Assembly: GCA_902560685.1 (NCBI GenBank)
Contig: CACEMT010000005.1
Location: 1-64,000 of the forward strand
Length of the DNA stretch: 64,000 nucleotides
DNA from: an uncultured Pelagibacteraceae bacterium
Lineage (GTDB): Bacteria; Pseudomonadota; Alphaproteobacteria; Pelagibacterales; Pelagibacteraceae
Direction: 5' to 3'
This document shows, piece by piece, positions 30,133-39,425 of the stretch. How positions within the stretch are numbered: position 1 is the stretch's first letter; the number at the start of each line of letters is the position of its first letter. A program made the position numbers and the translations under genes. The notes below the pieces were generated by a model. The model searched no databases and was not told the DNA's origin. It saw only the letters and a list, made by a program, of their open reading frames with translations.

Positions 30133-30975
30133 ATGAAATTTTTACGAATAGGGATCAATGGAAAAGAAAAACCAGCAGTGCTGGACAAAGATGGAAAAAT
30201 TAGAGATTTAAGTTCAAAAATAAAAGATTTTAGTCCTGAATTTTTAAACAATTCATCAATAAATAATCTTAAAAATTTAAATTTATCTGATCTCCCCGAA
30301 CTATCCAAAAATGAAAGAGTTGGTGCTTGCATAGTAAAACCAGGAAAATTTGTTGCAATAGGATTAAATTATTCTGATCATGCAAAAGAAACAGGAGCTA
30401 AAACACCAACAGAACCAATAGTCTTCATGAAAGCAACTAGCAGCATTTCAGGACCATATGATGATATAGAAATGCCAAAAGATTCATCTAAATTAGATTG
30501 GGAAGTTGAGTTAGCAGTAGTTATTGGAAAAGAAACAAAAAATATTTCTGAGAAAGAAGTTTCAGATCATATATTAGGTTATTGTATTGTTAATGATGTC
30601 AGCGAAAGAGAATGGCAACTTGAGAAATCAGGTCAATGGGTCAAAGGAAAGTCAGCTGATACATTTGGACCTACGGGACCTTATTTAGTAACTCAAGACG
30701 AAATTCCTGATATTAATAATTTAAATTTAACATTAGAAGTTAATGGAAAAACAATGCAATCTGGCAATACAAAGAATATGATTTTTAATGTAAATTTTTT
30801 AATTTCTTATTTGAGCAAGTTTATGTCTTTACAACCAGGTGATTTAATTACTACAGGAACCCCTGCAGGAGTTGGAATGGGAATGAAGCCACAAGTATTT
30901 TTAAAATCAGGCGATAATATTAAATTGAGTATAGATTTTTTGGGCGAACAAAATTCAAAAGTTGTAGTTAAATAA
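30133..30975 (+). CDS. Fumarylacetoacetate hydrolase family protein
   Basis: VAIGLNYSDHAKETG, DWEVELAVVIG, GQWVKGKSADTFGPTGPYLVT, TTGTPAGVGMG. Confidence 0.93.
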   Translation: MKFLRIGINGKEKPAVLDKDGKIRDLSSKIKDFSPEFLNNSSINNLKNLNLSDLPELSKNERVGACIVKPGKFVAIGLNYSDHAKETGAKTPTEPIVFMKATSSISGPYDDIEMPKDSSKLDWEVELAVVIGKETKNISEKEVSDHILGYCIVNDVSEREWQLEKSGQWVKGKSADTFGPTGPYLVTQDEIPDINNLNLTLEVNGKTMQSGNTKNMIFNVNFLISYLSKFMSLQPGDLITTGTPAGVGMGMKPQVFLKSGDNIKLSIDFLGEQNSKVVVK

Positions 30976-30983
30976 AATAAACT

Positions 30984-31691
30984 ATGTTTGAATTATTTAT
31001 TGCTTTGGGCGCAGGATTAATTAGTTTTTTATCACCCTGTGTTTTGCCTCTTATTCCAGGCTATATTTCTTATATTTCTGGAAGTTCACTTAATGAATTA
31101 GTTGAGAAAAAAAATATTAATTTAATACCAATCATTTTATTTACCGTTGGTTTTTCTATTGTTTTTATAATTTTTGGAGCAGCATCAACTTTCTTGGGTC
31201 AATTATTACTTCAAAATTCTTTCGAATTAAGAATACTAGCTGGAGTTATTATTATTATTTTTTCACTCCATATAATCGGCGTAATAAATTTAAAGTTTTT
31301 GAATTATGAAAAAAGAATTCAAACAAATACTAATAAAAATATATTTAGCCCTATACTTATTGGAGCTGCTTTTGGTTTTGGATGGACTCCTTGCATTGGT
31401 CCAATTTTGGGTTCTATTTTAGCTTTAGCAGCAACAGAAGAGAGCATTAATAAAGGAATATTACTATTATTTTTTTACTCATTAGGCTTAGCTATTCCAT
31501 TTATTCTATCAGGATACTTAATACAGAGATTTTTGATATTTTCTAAAAACTTTAAAAAGAATATTAATTTAGTATCAAAAATCGGTGGAATAATTTTGCT
31601 TATCACGGGTATTTTGATTTTAACTAATCAACTACAGACTTTGGGTTATTATATTTTAAATATCTTTCCATTTTTGCAAAATTTTGGATAA
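30984..31691 (+). CDS. ccdA: CcdA-family cytochrome c biogenesis/thiol-disulfide transporter
   Basis: LSFLSPCVLPLIPGYISYISG and FGWTPCIGPILGSILALA. Confidence 0.9.
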   Translation: MFELFIALGAGLISFLSPCVLPLIPGYISYISGSSLNELVEKKNINLIPIILFTVGFSIVFIIFGAASTFLGQLLLQNSFELRILAGVIIIIFSLHIIGVINLKFLNYEKRIQTNTNKNIFSPILIGAAFGFGWTPCIGPILGSILALAATEESINKGILLLFFYSLGLAIPFILSGYLIQRFLIFSKNFKKNINLVSKIGGIILLITGILILTNQLQTLGYYILNIFPFLQNFG

Positions 31692-31700
31692 AACTTAATT

Positions 31701-32282
31701 ATGAAAATTTATCAAATTGACTGTAGTGCTAGAAAAAAAGGATCTGCTTCAAGAGAATTAGCAAAAAAACTTCTTGAGAAAATTAAAAAATCAGAAGACG
31801 AAGTGATTTACAGAGATTTAGATGATGAGATGCTTTTTGTGGCTGGTCTTACAGAATCTGGAATGTCTATACCTGAGAATGAAAGAACGGACCAACATAA
31901 AAAAATGTTTGAACTATCTGACAAATTAGTAAAGGAATTAAAAGAAAGTGATATTATAATAATTTCAACACCAATATATAATTTTGGTCCACCTGCAACT
32001 CTAAAAGCTTGGTCTGATCTTGCTGCAAGAGTAAAATCAACTTTTAAATATTCTCAAGAAGGAAAACAAATAGGACTTTTAGAAAGCAAAAAAGTCTACC
32101 TAGTAATTACTTCTGGTGGAACAAGAGTAGGGAGTAAAGATGATTATTTAACTCCTTGGCTTAAACACGTACTAAATTTTTTTGGAATTAAAAATATTCA
32201 AACGATTTCAGCAGATCAAATGTCAATCGATTATGAAAGATCAATCAAAAAAGCTGAAGAACAAATAAGCAAAATAACTTAA
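31701..32282 (+). CDS. Flavodoxin-fold NAD(P)H oxidoreductase (AzoR-like)
   Basis: IDCSARKKGSASRELAKKL, STPIYNFGPPATLKAWSDLAAR. Confidence 0.85.
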   Translation: MKIYQIDCSARKKGSASRELAKKLLEKIKKSEDEVIYRDLDDEMLFVAGLTESGMSIPENERTDQHKKMFELSDKLVKELKESDIIIISTPIYNFGPPATLKAWSDLAARVKSTFKYSQEGKQIGLLESKKVYLVITSGGTRVGSKDDYLTPWLKHVLNFFGIKNIQTISADQMSIDYERSIKKAEEQISKIT

Positions 32283-32284
32283 AG

Positions 32285-33145
32285 TTATTTTTTTTTTGGT
32301 TTAGTAAATACTATTAAGATCACTCCAATTATAATTACCACCCCGCCAATAAATAATTCTTTAGTAGGTTCTTCACCTAAAAGAAAAATTGCAGCTAATA
32401 ATCCGGTAGGTGGTATACCCATAGTGACTATAGGTAAAACTTTGTATAAAGGATTTCTTTTTAAAACATAATAGAAACAACCATAAGTTATTGGTTGCAT
32501 AATAAATCCAAGGTAAATAGCTATCATCCAACTTTCAAAACTTGCATTTTTAAAATAGTTGATTGTGTTCCCATCAAATATAGCAGAAAGTCCAATTAAT
32601 ATTGGTCCAGAAAATAAGCCTAACCAAGCAACAAGTGCTAATGGATTTATTTCTTTACTTAATGGTTTTACTAAAACTTGCCCTAATGCCCAAACACCAG
32701 ATCCTATAATAGTTAATGATACACCAAGAACTTTACCATCTAAATTAGGTGATCCAGTTAAAATATATACACCAACAAATGCAATAGCTATTCCTATTAG
32801 AGCCTTCACTGTTGGTTTTTCTTTAAGCATGAAGTATGCAAACAAAACACCAAAAGGAACTTCAGTTTGAACAAGCAAAACTGCTGCTGAAGCGTCAATC
32901 AAATCTAAACCAGTGTAAGTGATACTATACTGTATTGTATTTGCTATTAGCGAAGCGAAAAAAATTTTCTTAAGATAACCTCTTGGTATTGGAAACCACC
33001 AAACTAAAAGTAATGCTACAAAAGTAAATCGCAATCCCATCAATAGAAATGGAGGTAAATACTCCATAGCAGGTTTTGCAATAACAAAACCAAATCCTAA
33101 AAAAATTGGAACTAAGGCAGCAATTAAAGAATCTCGAAGCGTCAA
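32285..33145 (-). CDS. EamA/DMT-family transporter
   Basis: ALVPIFLGFGFVIAKPAMEYLPPFLLMGLRF, ASAAVLLVQTEVPFGVLFAY. Confidence 0.87.
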   Translation of the reverse strand: MTLRDSLIAALVPIFLGFGFVIAKPAMEYLPPFLLMGLRFTFVALLLVWWFPIPRGYLKKIFFASLIANTIQYSITYTGLDLIDASAAVLLVQTEVPFGVLFAYFMLKEKPTVKALIGIAIAFVGVYILTGSPNLDGKVLGVSLTIIGSGVWALGQVLVKPLSKEINPLALVAWLGLFSGPILIGLSAIFDGNTINYFKNASFESWMIAIYLGFIMQPITYGCFYYVLKRNPLYKVLPIVTMGIPPTGLLAAIFLLGEEPTKELFIGGVVIIIGVILIVFTKPKKK

Positions 33146-34245
33146 AGCTTAAATTTTCTTTTTAAATGTCTTAATTTACCCTCTGTACTATCAAAATCTA
33201 TGTAACAACCTTGTAGAAATCTTTTTCCTTCTTTTGGGTCAAACTTAGTTCTTCCGTGTAAAACCCTATAATTATCCATCATCATAAGATCTTTTGGAGT
33301 TAATTTAAATTCTATTCTGTTTTTTTCGGAGTTATATAAATCAGATAATTTTTTTCTTGCTTTATAATATAAATCCAATTTATTTTTTTCTAATACTGGC
33401 ACATAGTCTAATCTTGGACTAAATCTTACTTGCTTAAATTCTTTATTATCATCTAAATGAATTAATTCAGACCAATCTTCTAACATTACGCTTTTATCAG
33501 TAAATTTAAATCTAACTTTTACTTCTGAAAGAATTTTATAAAATTCAGGATTATCTTTTTTAAGATTTTCAGTTACAGTATATCCATCTACAATTGTTGA
33601 AAAACCTCCTTTAACTTCATTTTCAATACAATGCAATAGCTGAATACAAGGCACTGGATTTCTATAAGGATTATCAGTATGAGGACTTAAATGTAATGTT
33701 GTATAAGCTAGATCATTTGGATTTGATTTAGATTTAACGTTGAAATGTTCTCCAAAGTTAGTCCTTCTTACGCTACCAATTGAATTTGCAAATTTAACAA
33801 TATAATTATTTTCTGTAGGGACATTTTTTATAACAACAAAACCAAATTCGTAAAATGAAACTAATAAATCATACATTTCTTTTGATTCAAAAAAACCTTC
33901 TTTGTATTCAAAATTTTTTATATTTTTTAAAGAAGAGTCCCATTTTTTTTTGGGAATTGATTTAATTACGGTATCTTTATTTGAGAACTCAGTTTCGAGT
34001 TTAGTTATATCAAGCTTAGAGTTTACTCCATCATTAAAATCAACTTCAAGAAAACCATTTTTTATCTGAGCTTTTTTTATAATTATTTCTCCATTCATTG
34101 TTGATGGATCAAACAATCTTTGTTGTGTGCCTTTGTCTAAAAATTCATCTCCATCAACTCTTTCCCTCAACCAAAAAGGGTGAATCTCTTGAACTGATTC
34201 GCCATTATTAAAGAAAACTTTATTTTCGTTTAGTTCAATTTTCAT
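33142..34245 (-). CDS. TauD/TfdA-family 2-oxoglutarate dioxygenase, gamma-butyrobetaine hydroxylase-like
   Basis: N-terminal IHPFWLRERVDGDEF, HTDNPYRNPVPCIQLLHC, MMMDNYRVLHGRTKF. Confidence 0.88.
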   Translation of the reverse strand: MKIELNENKVFFNNGESVQEIHPFWLRERVDGDEFLDKGTQQRLFDPSTMNGEIIIKKAQIKNGFLEVDFNDGVNSKLDITKLETEFSNKDTVIKSIPKKKWDSSLKNIKNFEYKEGFFESKEMYDLLVSFYEFGFVVIKNVPTENNYIVKFANSIGSVRRTNFGEHFNVKSKSNPNDLAYTTLHLSPHTDNPYRNPVPCIQLLHCIENEVKGGFSTIVDGYTVTENLKKDNPEFYKILSEVKVRFKFTDKSVMLEDWSELIHLDDNKEFKQVRFSPRLDYVPVLEKNKLDLYYKARKKLSDLYNSEKNRIEFKLTPKDLMMMDNYRVLHGRTKFDPKEGKRFLQGCYIDFDSTEGKLRHLKRKFKL

Positions 34246-34302
34246 AAGATTTTTTGAGGATTATTTAAAATTTAGCTTTAATCAAGATAAATAAGATAGT
34301 AT

Positions 34303-35118
34303 GTGATTGTTGCCATGGATCAATTAAGCAAAAAAGAATTCAGATATTATGCTAATTTTTTAAATCGATTAGCAAGGGACATGAATAAGTTTTATAATTT
34401 AAAGCTAAACAAGCCCTTTAAACCTATAAATAAAAGTAGAGGAAAAGGTTACGACCCAGTGACCAAAGCAGACAGAGCCTTTGAGAAATTTATAAGATCT
34501 AAAATTCAAAAGAAATTTCCCAAACATGAGATTATAGGTGAAGAATTTGGTCGAAAAAAATCTAAAAGTGATTTTACATGGGTAATAGATCCAATTGACG
34601 GAACTAGATCATTTGTAATTGGTAATCCAACTTGGAGCAATTTAATTGCATTAAATTATAAAGGAAACCCAGTTGTAGGATTAGCTAATTTTCCAAAATT
34701 AAATAAGTATTATTTAAATATTTCAAAAAATAATGCTTATGTAATTGAGGGAGGAAAAAAAAGAAAACTCTCAGTAAATAAAAAAGTTACTTTTAAAAAT
34801 ATTAAAGTTGCAGGAGCGTTTCATGGTTGGCTTTCATTAAAGAAGCAAAGCAAAATTTCTAAAGTTTTAAAACTTATGCAGTTTCCATGTTTTGATGCAT
34901 TGAGCTATGCTCACTTTTGCGAAGGAAAAATTGATATAGTCCTTCAATGTCAAAATAAAATATGGGATGTGCATGCTCTCATTCCTATAATTTCTGCAGC
35001 AGGCGGAATAGCAACTAACTGGAAGAATGGAGAAGCTAAACATGGAGGAAGCATTTTAGTTTCAGCAAACAAAATTATACACAAAAAAATGTTAAAACTT
35101 TTAAAGCCAGCGCTTTAA
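34303..35118 (+). CDS. Inositol monophosphatase family protein (possibly HisN-type)
   Basis: DPVTKADRAFEKFIR, GEEFG, WVIDPIDGTRSFVIG, WDVHALIPIISAAGG. Confidence 0.9.
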   Translation: MIVAMDQLSKKEFRYYANFLNRLARDMNKFYNLKLNKPFKPINKSRGKGYDPVTKADRAFEKFIRSKIQKKFPKHEIIGEEFGRKKSKSDFTWVIDPIDGTRSFVIGNPTWSNLIALNYKGNPVVGLANFPKLNKYYLNISKNNAYVIEGGKKRKLSVNKKVTFKNIKVAGAFHGWLSLKKQSKISKVLKLMQFPCFDALSYAHFCEGKIDIVLQCQNKIWDVHALIPIISAAGGIATNWKNGEAKHGGSILVSANKIIHKKMLKLLKPAL

Positions 35119-35121
35119 ATA

Positions 35122-35844
35122 ATGAAAGTAATTATTTTACAACATATAAGTATAGAAGATCCTGGATACATTAAAGATTTAATGATTAAGGATGGTGCTG
35201 AATTAACTACTATAGAGTTAGATGAAGGTCAAAAAATACCGTCTGATTTATCAAAATTTGATGCAATGTTTTGTATGGGTGGTCCAATGGATACCTGGAT
35301 GGAAAAAGATTATCCATGGTTAATTGAAGAAAAAAAAGCGATTAATGAATTTGTTGTTTTTTTAAAAAAACCTTACCTGGGATTTTGTTTAGGATGTCAA
35401 TTGTTAGGAGAAGTCACAGGAGGCAAAGTTGTAAAATCTCAAAATCCTGAAATTGGAATGTTAGATATAAATTTTTCTGAAAATAAAAATAATGATTTAT
35501 TGTTTTCTAAATTTCCAGAAAAAATTAAATCACTTCAGTGGCACTCTTATGAGGTTCAAGAATTAGAAAAAAATAAAGACATAACTTTAATTGCTTCATC
35601 TCCAGAAACAAAATATCAAATCTTTAAGTATAAAAATCATGCTTATGGAATCCAATTTCATATAGAAATTAAAAAAACCACAGTTGGCGAATGGGGATGT
35701 GTTCCTGAATATAAATCTGCTTTAGAAAAACAGCTTGGAGAAGGAGCATTAGATAAATTTGATAAGGACTCTCAAACTCATATGCCCAGTATGAACGAAT
35801 ATTCTAAAATATTGTACGAAAATTTCAAAAAATTGGTGCAATAA
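35122..35844 (+). CDS. Class I glutamine amidotransferase
   Basis: MFCMGGPMDTWMEKDYPWL, YLGFCLGCQLLGE, YGIQFHIEI. Confidence 0.9.
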   Translation: MKVIILQHISIEDPGYIKDLMIKDGAELTTIELDEGQKIPSDLSKFDAMFCMGGPMDTWMEKDYPWLIEEKKAINEFVVFLKKPYLGFCLGCQLLGEVTGGKVVKSQNPEIGMLDINFSENKNNDLLFSKFPEKIKSLQWHSYEVQELEKNKDITLIASSPETKYQIFKYKNHAYGIQFHIEIKKTTVGEWGCVPEYKSALEKQLGEGALDKFDKDSQTHMPSMNEYSKILYENFKKLVQ

Positions 35845-35905
35845 TTCTTCTTTTGTTTCCCTGATTATTAAGCTAGATTTTTATATTAAATAATTAGGAG
35901 GGGAA

Positions 35906-37465
35906 ATGAAATCTAAAAATTTGGTTAAATTTTTGATAACTATTTTATTTGTTTTTTCATCTACACAAACATTTGCAAATACAATTAAATGGTCAATGCA
36001 GGGTGATAGTTTAACACTTGATCCGCATGCTCAAAATGAAGGACCAACAACAATGGTATCAAGACAGATATATGAAGCTTTAGTTACTAGAGGTTTAGAT
36101 ATGTCTATTGGACCACAACTAGCGGAAAGCTGGGAAGCTACAACACCTAAGACTTGGAAATTTAATCTTAGGAAAGATGTAAAGTTTAGCGATGGAACAC
36201 CTATGACATCTGAAGATGTTGTATTTAGTATCTTGAGAGCTCAACAACGAACATCAGACTTTAAAGAATATATAAGCACTATTACATCAGTAAAAGCAAC
36301 TGACGCTTATACAGTTGAAATTCAAACAAGAGAACCAAATCCAATTCTTTTGAACCAATTGTCAAATATATTCGTAATGTCTAAAAAATGGTGCGAAGAA
36401 AATTTTGCAATGGCTCCACAAAACTGGGATGCAGGACAAGAAACATTCTCTGCAACCAATTCAATGGGGACAGGACCATTTAAAATTACTTTAAGAGAGC
36501 CTAATACAAAAACTGTTTTTAAAAAGAATAGTAAATGGTGGGGTGAAGTTGAACACAATATAACTGAGATACACTTACTTCCAATTAAAAATGCTGCAAC
36601 TAGAGTTGCTGCACTATTATCTGGAGAGTTAGATGTTGTAACAGATGCTCCTGTTCAAGACTTAGATCGTATTAGAGCTTCTGGTGCACATAAAGTTCAA
36701 AGTACTCCACAGATGCGTACAATCTTTTTAGGAATGGACCAAGCTGCTGACCAACTTAGAACTGGTAATACTGGTGACAACCCATTTAAGAAAAAAGAGG
36801 TTAGACAAGCTCTTTATCAAGCAATTGATATAGAGGCCATTAAGAAAAAAGTTATGAGAGGTTTAAGTGAACCTGCTGGTATAATTACTTTCCCAGGAGT
36901 TACTGGATACACCAAAGAACTTGATGAAAGATTGCCCTATGATGTTGATGCTGCAAAACAGTTATTAGCTGATGCGGGTTATCCTGATGGTTTTGAAGTA
37001 GAGCTAAGATGTCCTAATGACAGATATGTAAATGACGAAGCAATTTGCACTGCTGTTGTTGGAATGTTAGGGAAAATTGGTGTTAATGTAAGTTTATTTG
37101 CTCAAACTAAAAGCAAACACTTTAAGGAACTTAAAGATAACCAAGGAGACTTTTATATGTTAGGTTGGGGTGTTCCAACTTTAGATAGTCACTACGTATT
37201 TCATTACTTATATGAAACTGGCGCAAGCTGGAACAAAGTTAACTTCAGCGATTCAGAAGTTGATGCTGCGATTAGAGTAATGGAAGGTGAAGTTAATCTA
37301 GATAAAAGAAATGCTGCAATAGCAAATGCTTGGAAAATTGTAAAAGATAACATTGCTTATCTACCTTTACACCACCAAGTAATTTCTTGGGCATCAAAAA
37401 GAAGTGTTGATGTTCCTATAAGACCGAATAATGAACCATTATTCCGTTTTTCTAACGTAAGATAA
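35906..37465 (+). CDS. ABC transporter substrate-binding protein, family 5 (peptide/nickel-type)
   Basis: Signal peptide; LDPHAQNEGPTTMVSRQIYEALV, AESWEATTPKTWKFNLRKDVKFSDGTPMTSEDVVFS. Confidence 0.94.
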   Translation: MKSKNLVKFLITILFVFSSTQTFANTIKWSMQGDSLTLDPHAQNEGPTTMVSRQIYEALVTRGLDMSIGPQLAESWEATTPKTWKFNLRKDVKFSDGTPMTSEDVVFSILRAQQRTSDFKEYISTITSVKATDAYTVEIQTREPNPILLNQLSNIFVMSKKWCEENFAMAPQNWDAGQETFSATNSMGTGPFKITLREPNTKTVFKKNSKWWGEVEHNITEIHLLPIKNAATRVAALLSGELDVVTDAPVQDLDRIRASGAHKVQSTPQMRTIFLGMDQAADQLRTGNTGDNPFKKKEVRQALYQAIDIEAIKKKVMRGLSEPAGIITFPGVTGYTKELDERLPYDVDAAKQLLADAGYPDGFEVELRCPNDRYVNDEAICTAVVGMLGKIGVNVSLFAQTKSKHFKELKDNQGDFYMLGWGVPTLDSHYVFHYLYETGASWNKVNFSDSEVDAAIRVMEGEVNLDKRNAAIANAWKIVKDNIAYLPLHHQVISWASKRSVDVPIRPNNEPLFRFSNVR

Positions 37466-37474
37466 ATTAATCTT

Positions 37475-37506
37475 TTACAAGCCCTTTTTTATAAAAGGGC
37501 TTGTAA
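37475..37506 (+). terminator. Strong intra-operon stem-loop (14-bp perfect stem, 4-nt loop)
   Basis: TTACAAGCCCTTTT-TTAT-AAAAGGGCTTGTAA between SBP stop and permease TTG start; no clear poly-T tail after the stem. Confidence 0.75.
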
Positions 37507-37522
37507 GTAAAATTTTCATAAG

Positions 37523-38506
37523 TTGATTAAATATTTTTTTAAGCGTCTGATACAATCCGCCATGGTGATGCTTGTCGTTGCCTTTGTTTCTTTTTCACTA
37601 TTTAATTTCGTAGGAGATCCAATCAATAATATGGTTGGAGAAGAAACATCAGATGAAGAAAGAGCAGAACTTAGAGAAACACTTGGATTAACAGATCCAA
37701 TATATATTCAGTTTTCTAGATTTGTAGTTAATGCTTCAAAAGGTAATTTTGGTATATCTTATCAATTAAAAAGACCAGTTTCAGAGTTAATTTCTGAAAG
37801 ACTACCAGCAACAATCGAGCTTGTTTTAGTCTCGGCCTTAATTGCTCTAGTATCTGGGACTTTATTAGGCGTTTATACAGGCATAAATCGAAAAGGTTTT
37901 TTGAGCGATATAATATTAGCTATTTCCTTGCTGGGTGTCTCACTACCGACATTTGTAATCGGTATATTATTTATTTATCTTTTTGCAGTAATTTTAGGAG
38001 TATTACCTTCTTTTGGTAGAGGAGAAGTTGTTAGTCTTGGCTATTGGACTACAGGTTTTTTAACTCTATCTGGATTAAAAGCTATAATTCTTCCTTCTGT
38101 AACGCTTAGCCTTTTTCAAATGACTTACATCATCAGACTTGTTCGAGCAGAAATGATGGAAATATTGCAAACAGATTATATTAAATTTGCAAGAGCAAGA
38201 GGTATAAGTGAAAAAAGCATTCATTATAAACATGCATTAAAAAATGGATTAATACCTGTAATTACAATTGCAGGAATAAACATTGGTACCTTAATTGCAT
38301 TTTCAATAATTACAGAAACTGTTTTTCAATGGCCAGGTATGGGGTTTTTATTTATCCAAGCTGTTCAATTCGTTGATATACCAATTATGTCTGCATACTT
38401 AGTTTTTATAGCATTTGTTTTTGTAATGATAAATTTCATTGTAGATATTCTATATTACTTCATTGACCCAAGAATTAGAGTTAAAGCGGAGGCAGTAAGT
38501 GGATAA
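37523..38506 (+). CDS. ABC transporter permease, DppB-like (TTG start)
   Basis: YFFKRLIQSAMVMLVVAFVSFSLFNFVGDP, RARGISEKSIHYKHALKNGLIPVIT. Confidence 0.93.
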   Translation: MIKYFFKRLIQSAMVMLVVAFVSFSLFNFVGDPINNMVGEETSDEERAELRETLGLTDPIYIQFSRFVVNASKGNFGISYQLKRPVSELISERLPATIELVLVSALIALVSGTLLGVYTGINRKGFLSDIILAISLLGVSLPTFVIGILFIYLFAVILGVLPSFGRGEVVSLGYWTTGFLTLSGLKAIILPSVTLSLFQMTYIIRLVRAEMMEILQTDYIKFARARGISEKSIHYKHALKNGLIPVITIAGINIGTLIAFSIITETVFQWPGMGFLFIQAVQFVDIPIMSAYLVFIAFVFVMINFIVDILYYFIDPRIRVKAEAVSG

Positions 38507-39425
38507 TAAAAATTTAACATTGTTTAATAGAATCAAAGATAGTGATATTTATTTCAGTTTTATAAAATCACCTACTGCTATACTTTCTACTTTAATCTTA
38601 ATTATAATTTTCTTTTGTTCTTTTTTTGTTGAATTAGTAACACCATATAATCCATTTGATCCATCATCATTATCTTTAATGGAAGCATTCACACCACCTT
38701 CGTGGACTGAAGAAGGTCTTTCTAAATTTATTTTAGGTACTGATGGTCAAGGTAGAGATATGTTAGCGACAATTCTTTATGGATCGCGAATTTCATTAAT
38801 TGTAGGTTTTTCTGCAGTTATATTTGCTTTAGTTTTAGGGGTAGGATTAGGTTTAAGTGCAGGATATTTTGGTGGAAAATATGAAATGATTGTTATGAGA
38901 TTAACAGATGTACAATTAACCGTCCCAAGCATTCTAATGGCTCTTTTAGTTGATGGAATTGCTCGTGGAATAATTTCAAGAGAATTACATGATGAAATGG
39001 CAATTTATGTTTTAATTTTTGCAATTGGAATTTCTGAGTGGCCTCAGTTTGCAAGAGTATCAAGAGCTGCGACTCTAGTAGAAAAAAATAAAGATTATGT
39101 TTCTGCTTCAACAATTATTGGCGTTTCAAATATAATTATTATGTTTAAACATATTTTACCAAATATAATGAGACCAGTTCTAGTAATCGGAACAATAGGG
39201 CTTGCTCTTGCAATAATAGCTGAAGCAACTTTAAGTTTTTTAGGAGTAGGCGTTCCTCCTACAACACCTTCATTAGGTACATTAATTAGATTAGGTAATG
39301 ATTTTTTATTTTCTGGTGAATGGTGGATTACATTTTTTCCAGCAATATTTTTAGTAATATTAGCATTTTCAATTAATCTTTTAGGAGATTGGATGAGAGA
39401 TACTCTTAATCCAAAACTTAACTAA
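38499..39425 (+). CDS. ABC transporter permease, DppC-like (GTG start)
   Basis: LGTDGQGRDMLATILYGSRISLIVG, EATLSFLGVGVPPTTPSLGTLI. Confidence 0.93.
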   Translation: MDNKNLTLFNRIKDSDIYFSFIKSPTAILSTLILIIIFFCSFFVELVTPYNPFDPSSLSLMEAFTPPSWTEEGLSKFILGTDGQGRDMLATILYGSRISLIVGFSAVIFALVLGVGLGLSAGYFGGKYEMIVMRLTDVQLTVPSILMALLVDGIARGIISRELHDEMAIYVLIFAIGISEWPQFARVSRAATLVEKNKDYVSASTIIGVSNIIIMFKHILPNIMRPVLVIGTIGLALAIIAEATLSFLGVGVPPTTPSLGTLIRLGNDFLFSGEWWITFFPAIFLVILAFSINLLGDWMRDTLNPKLN

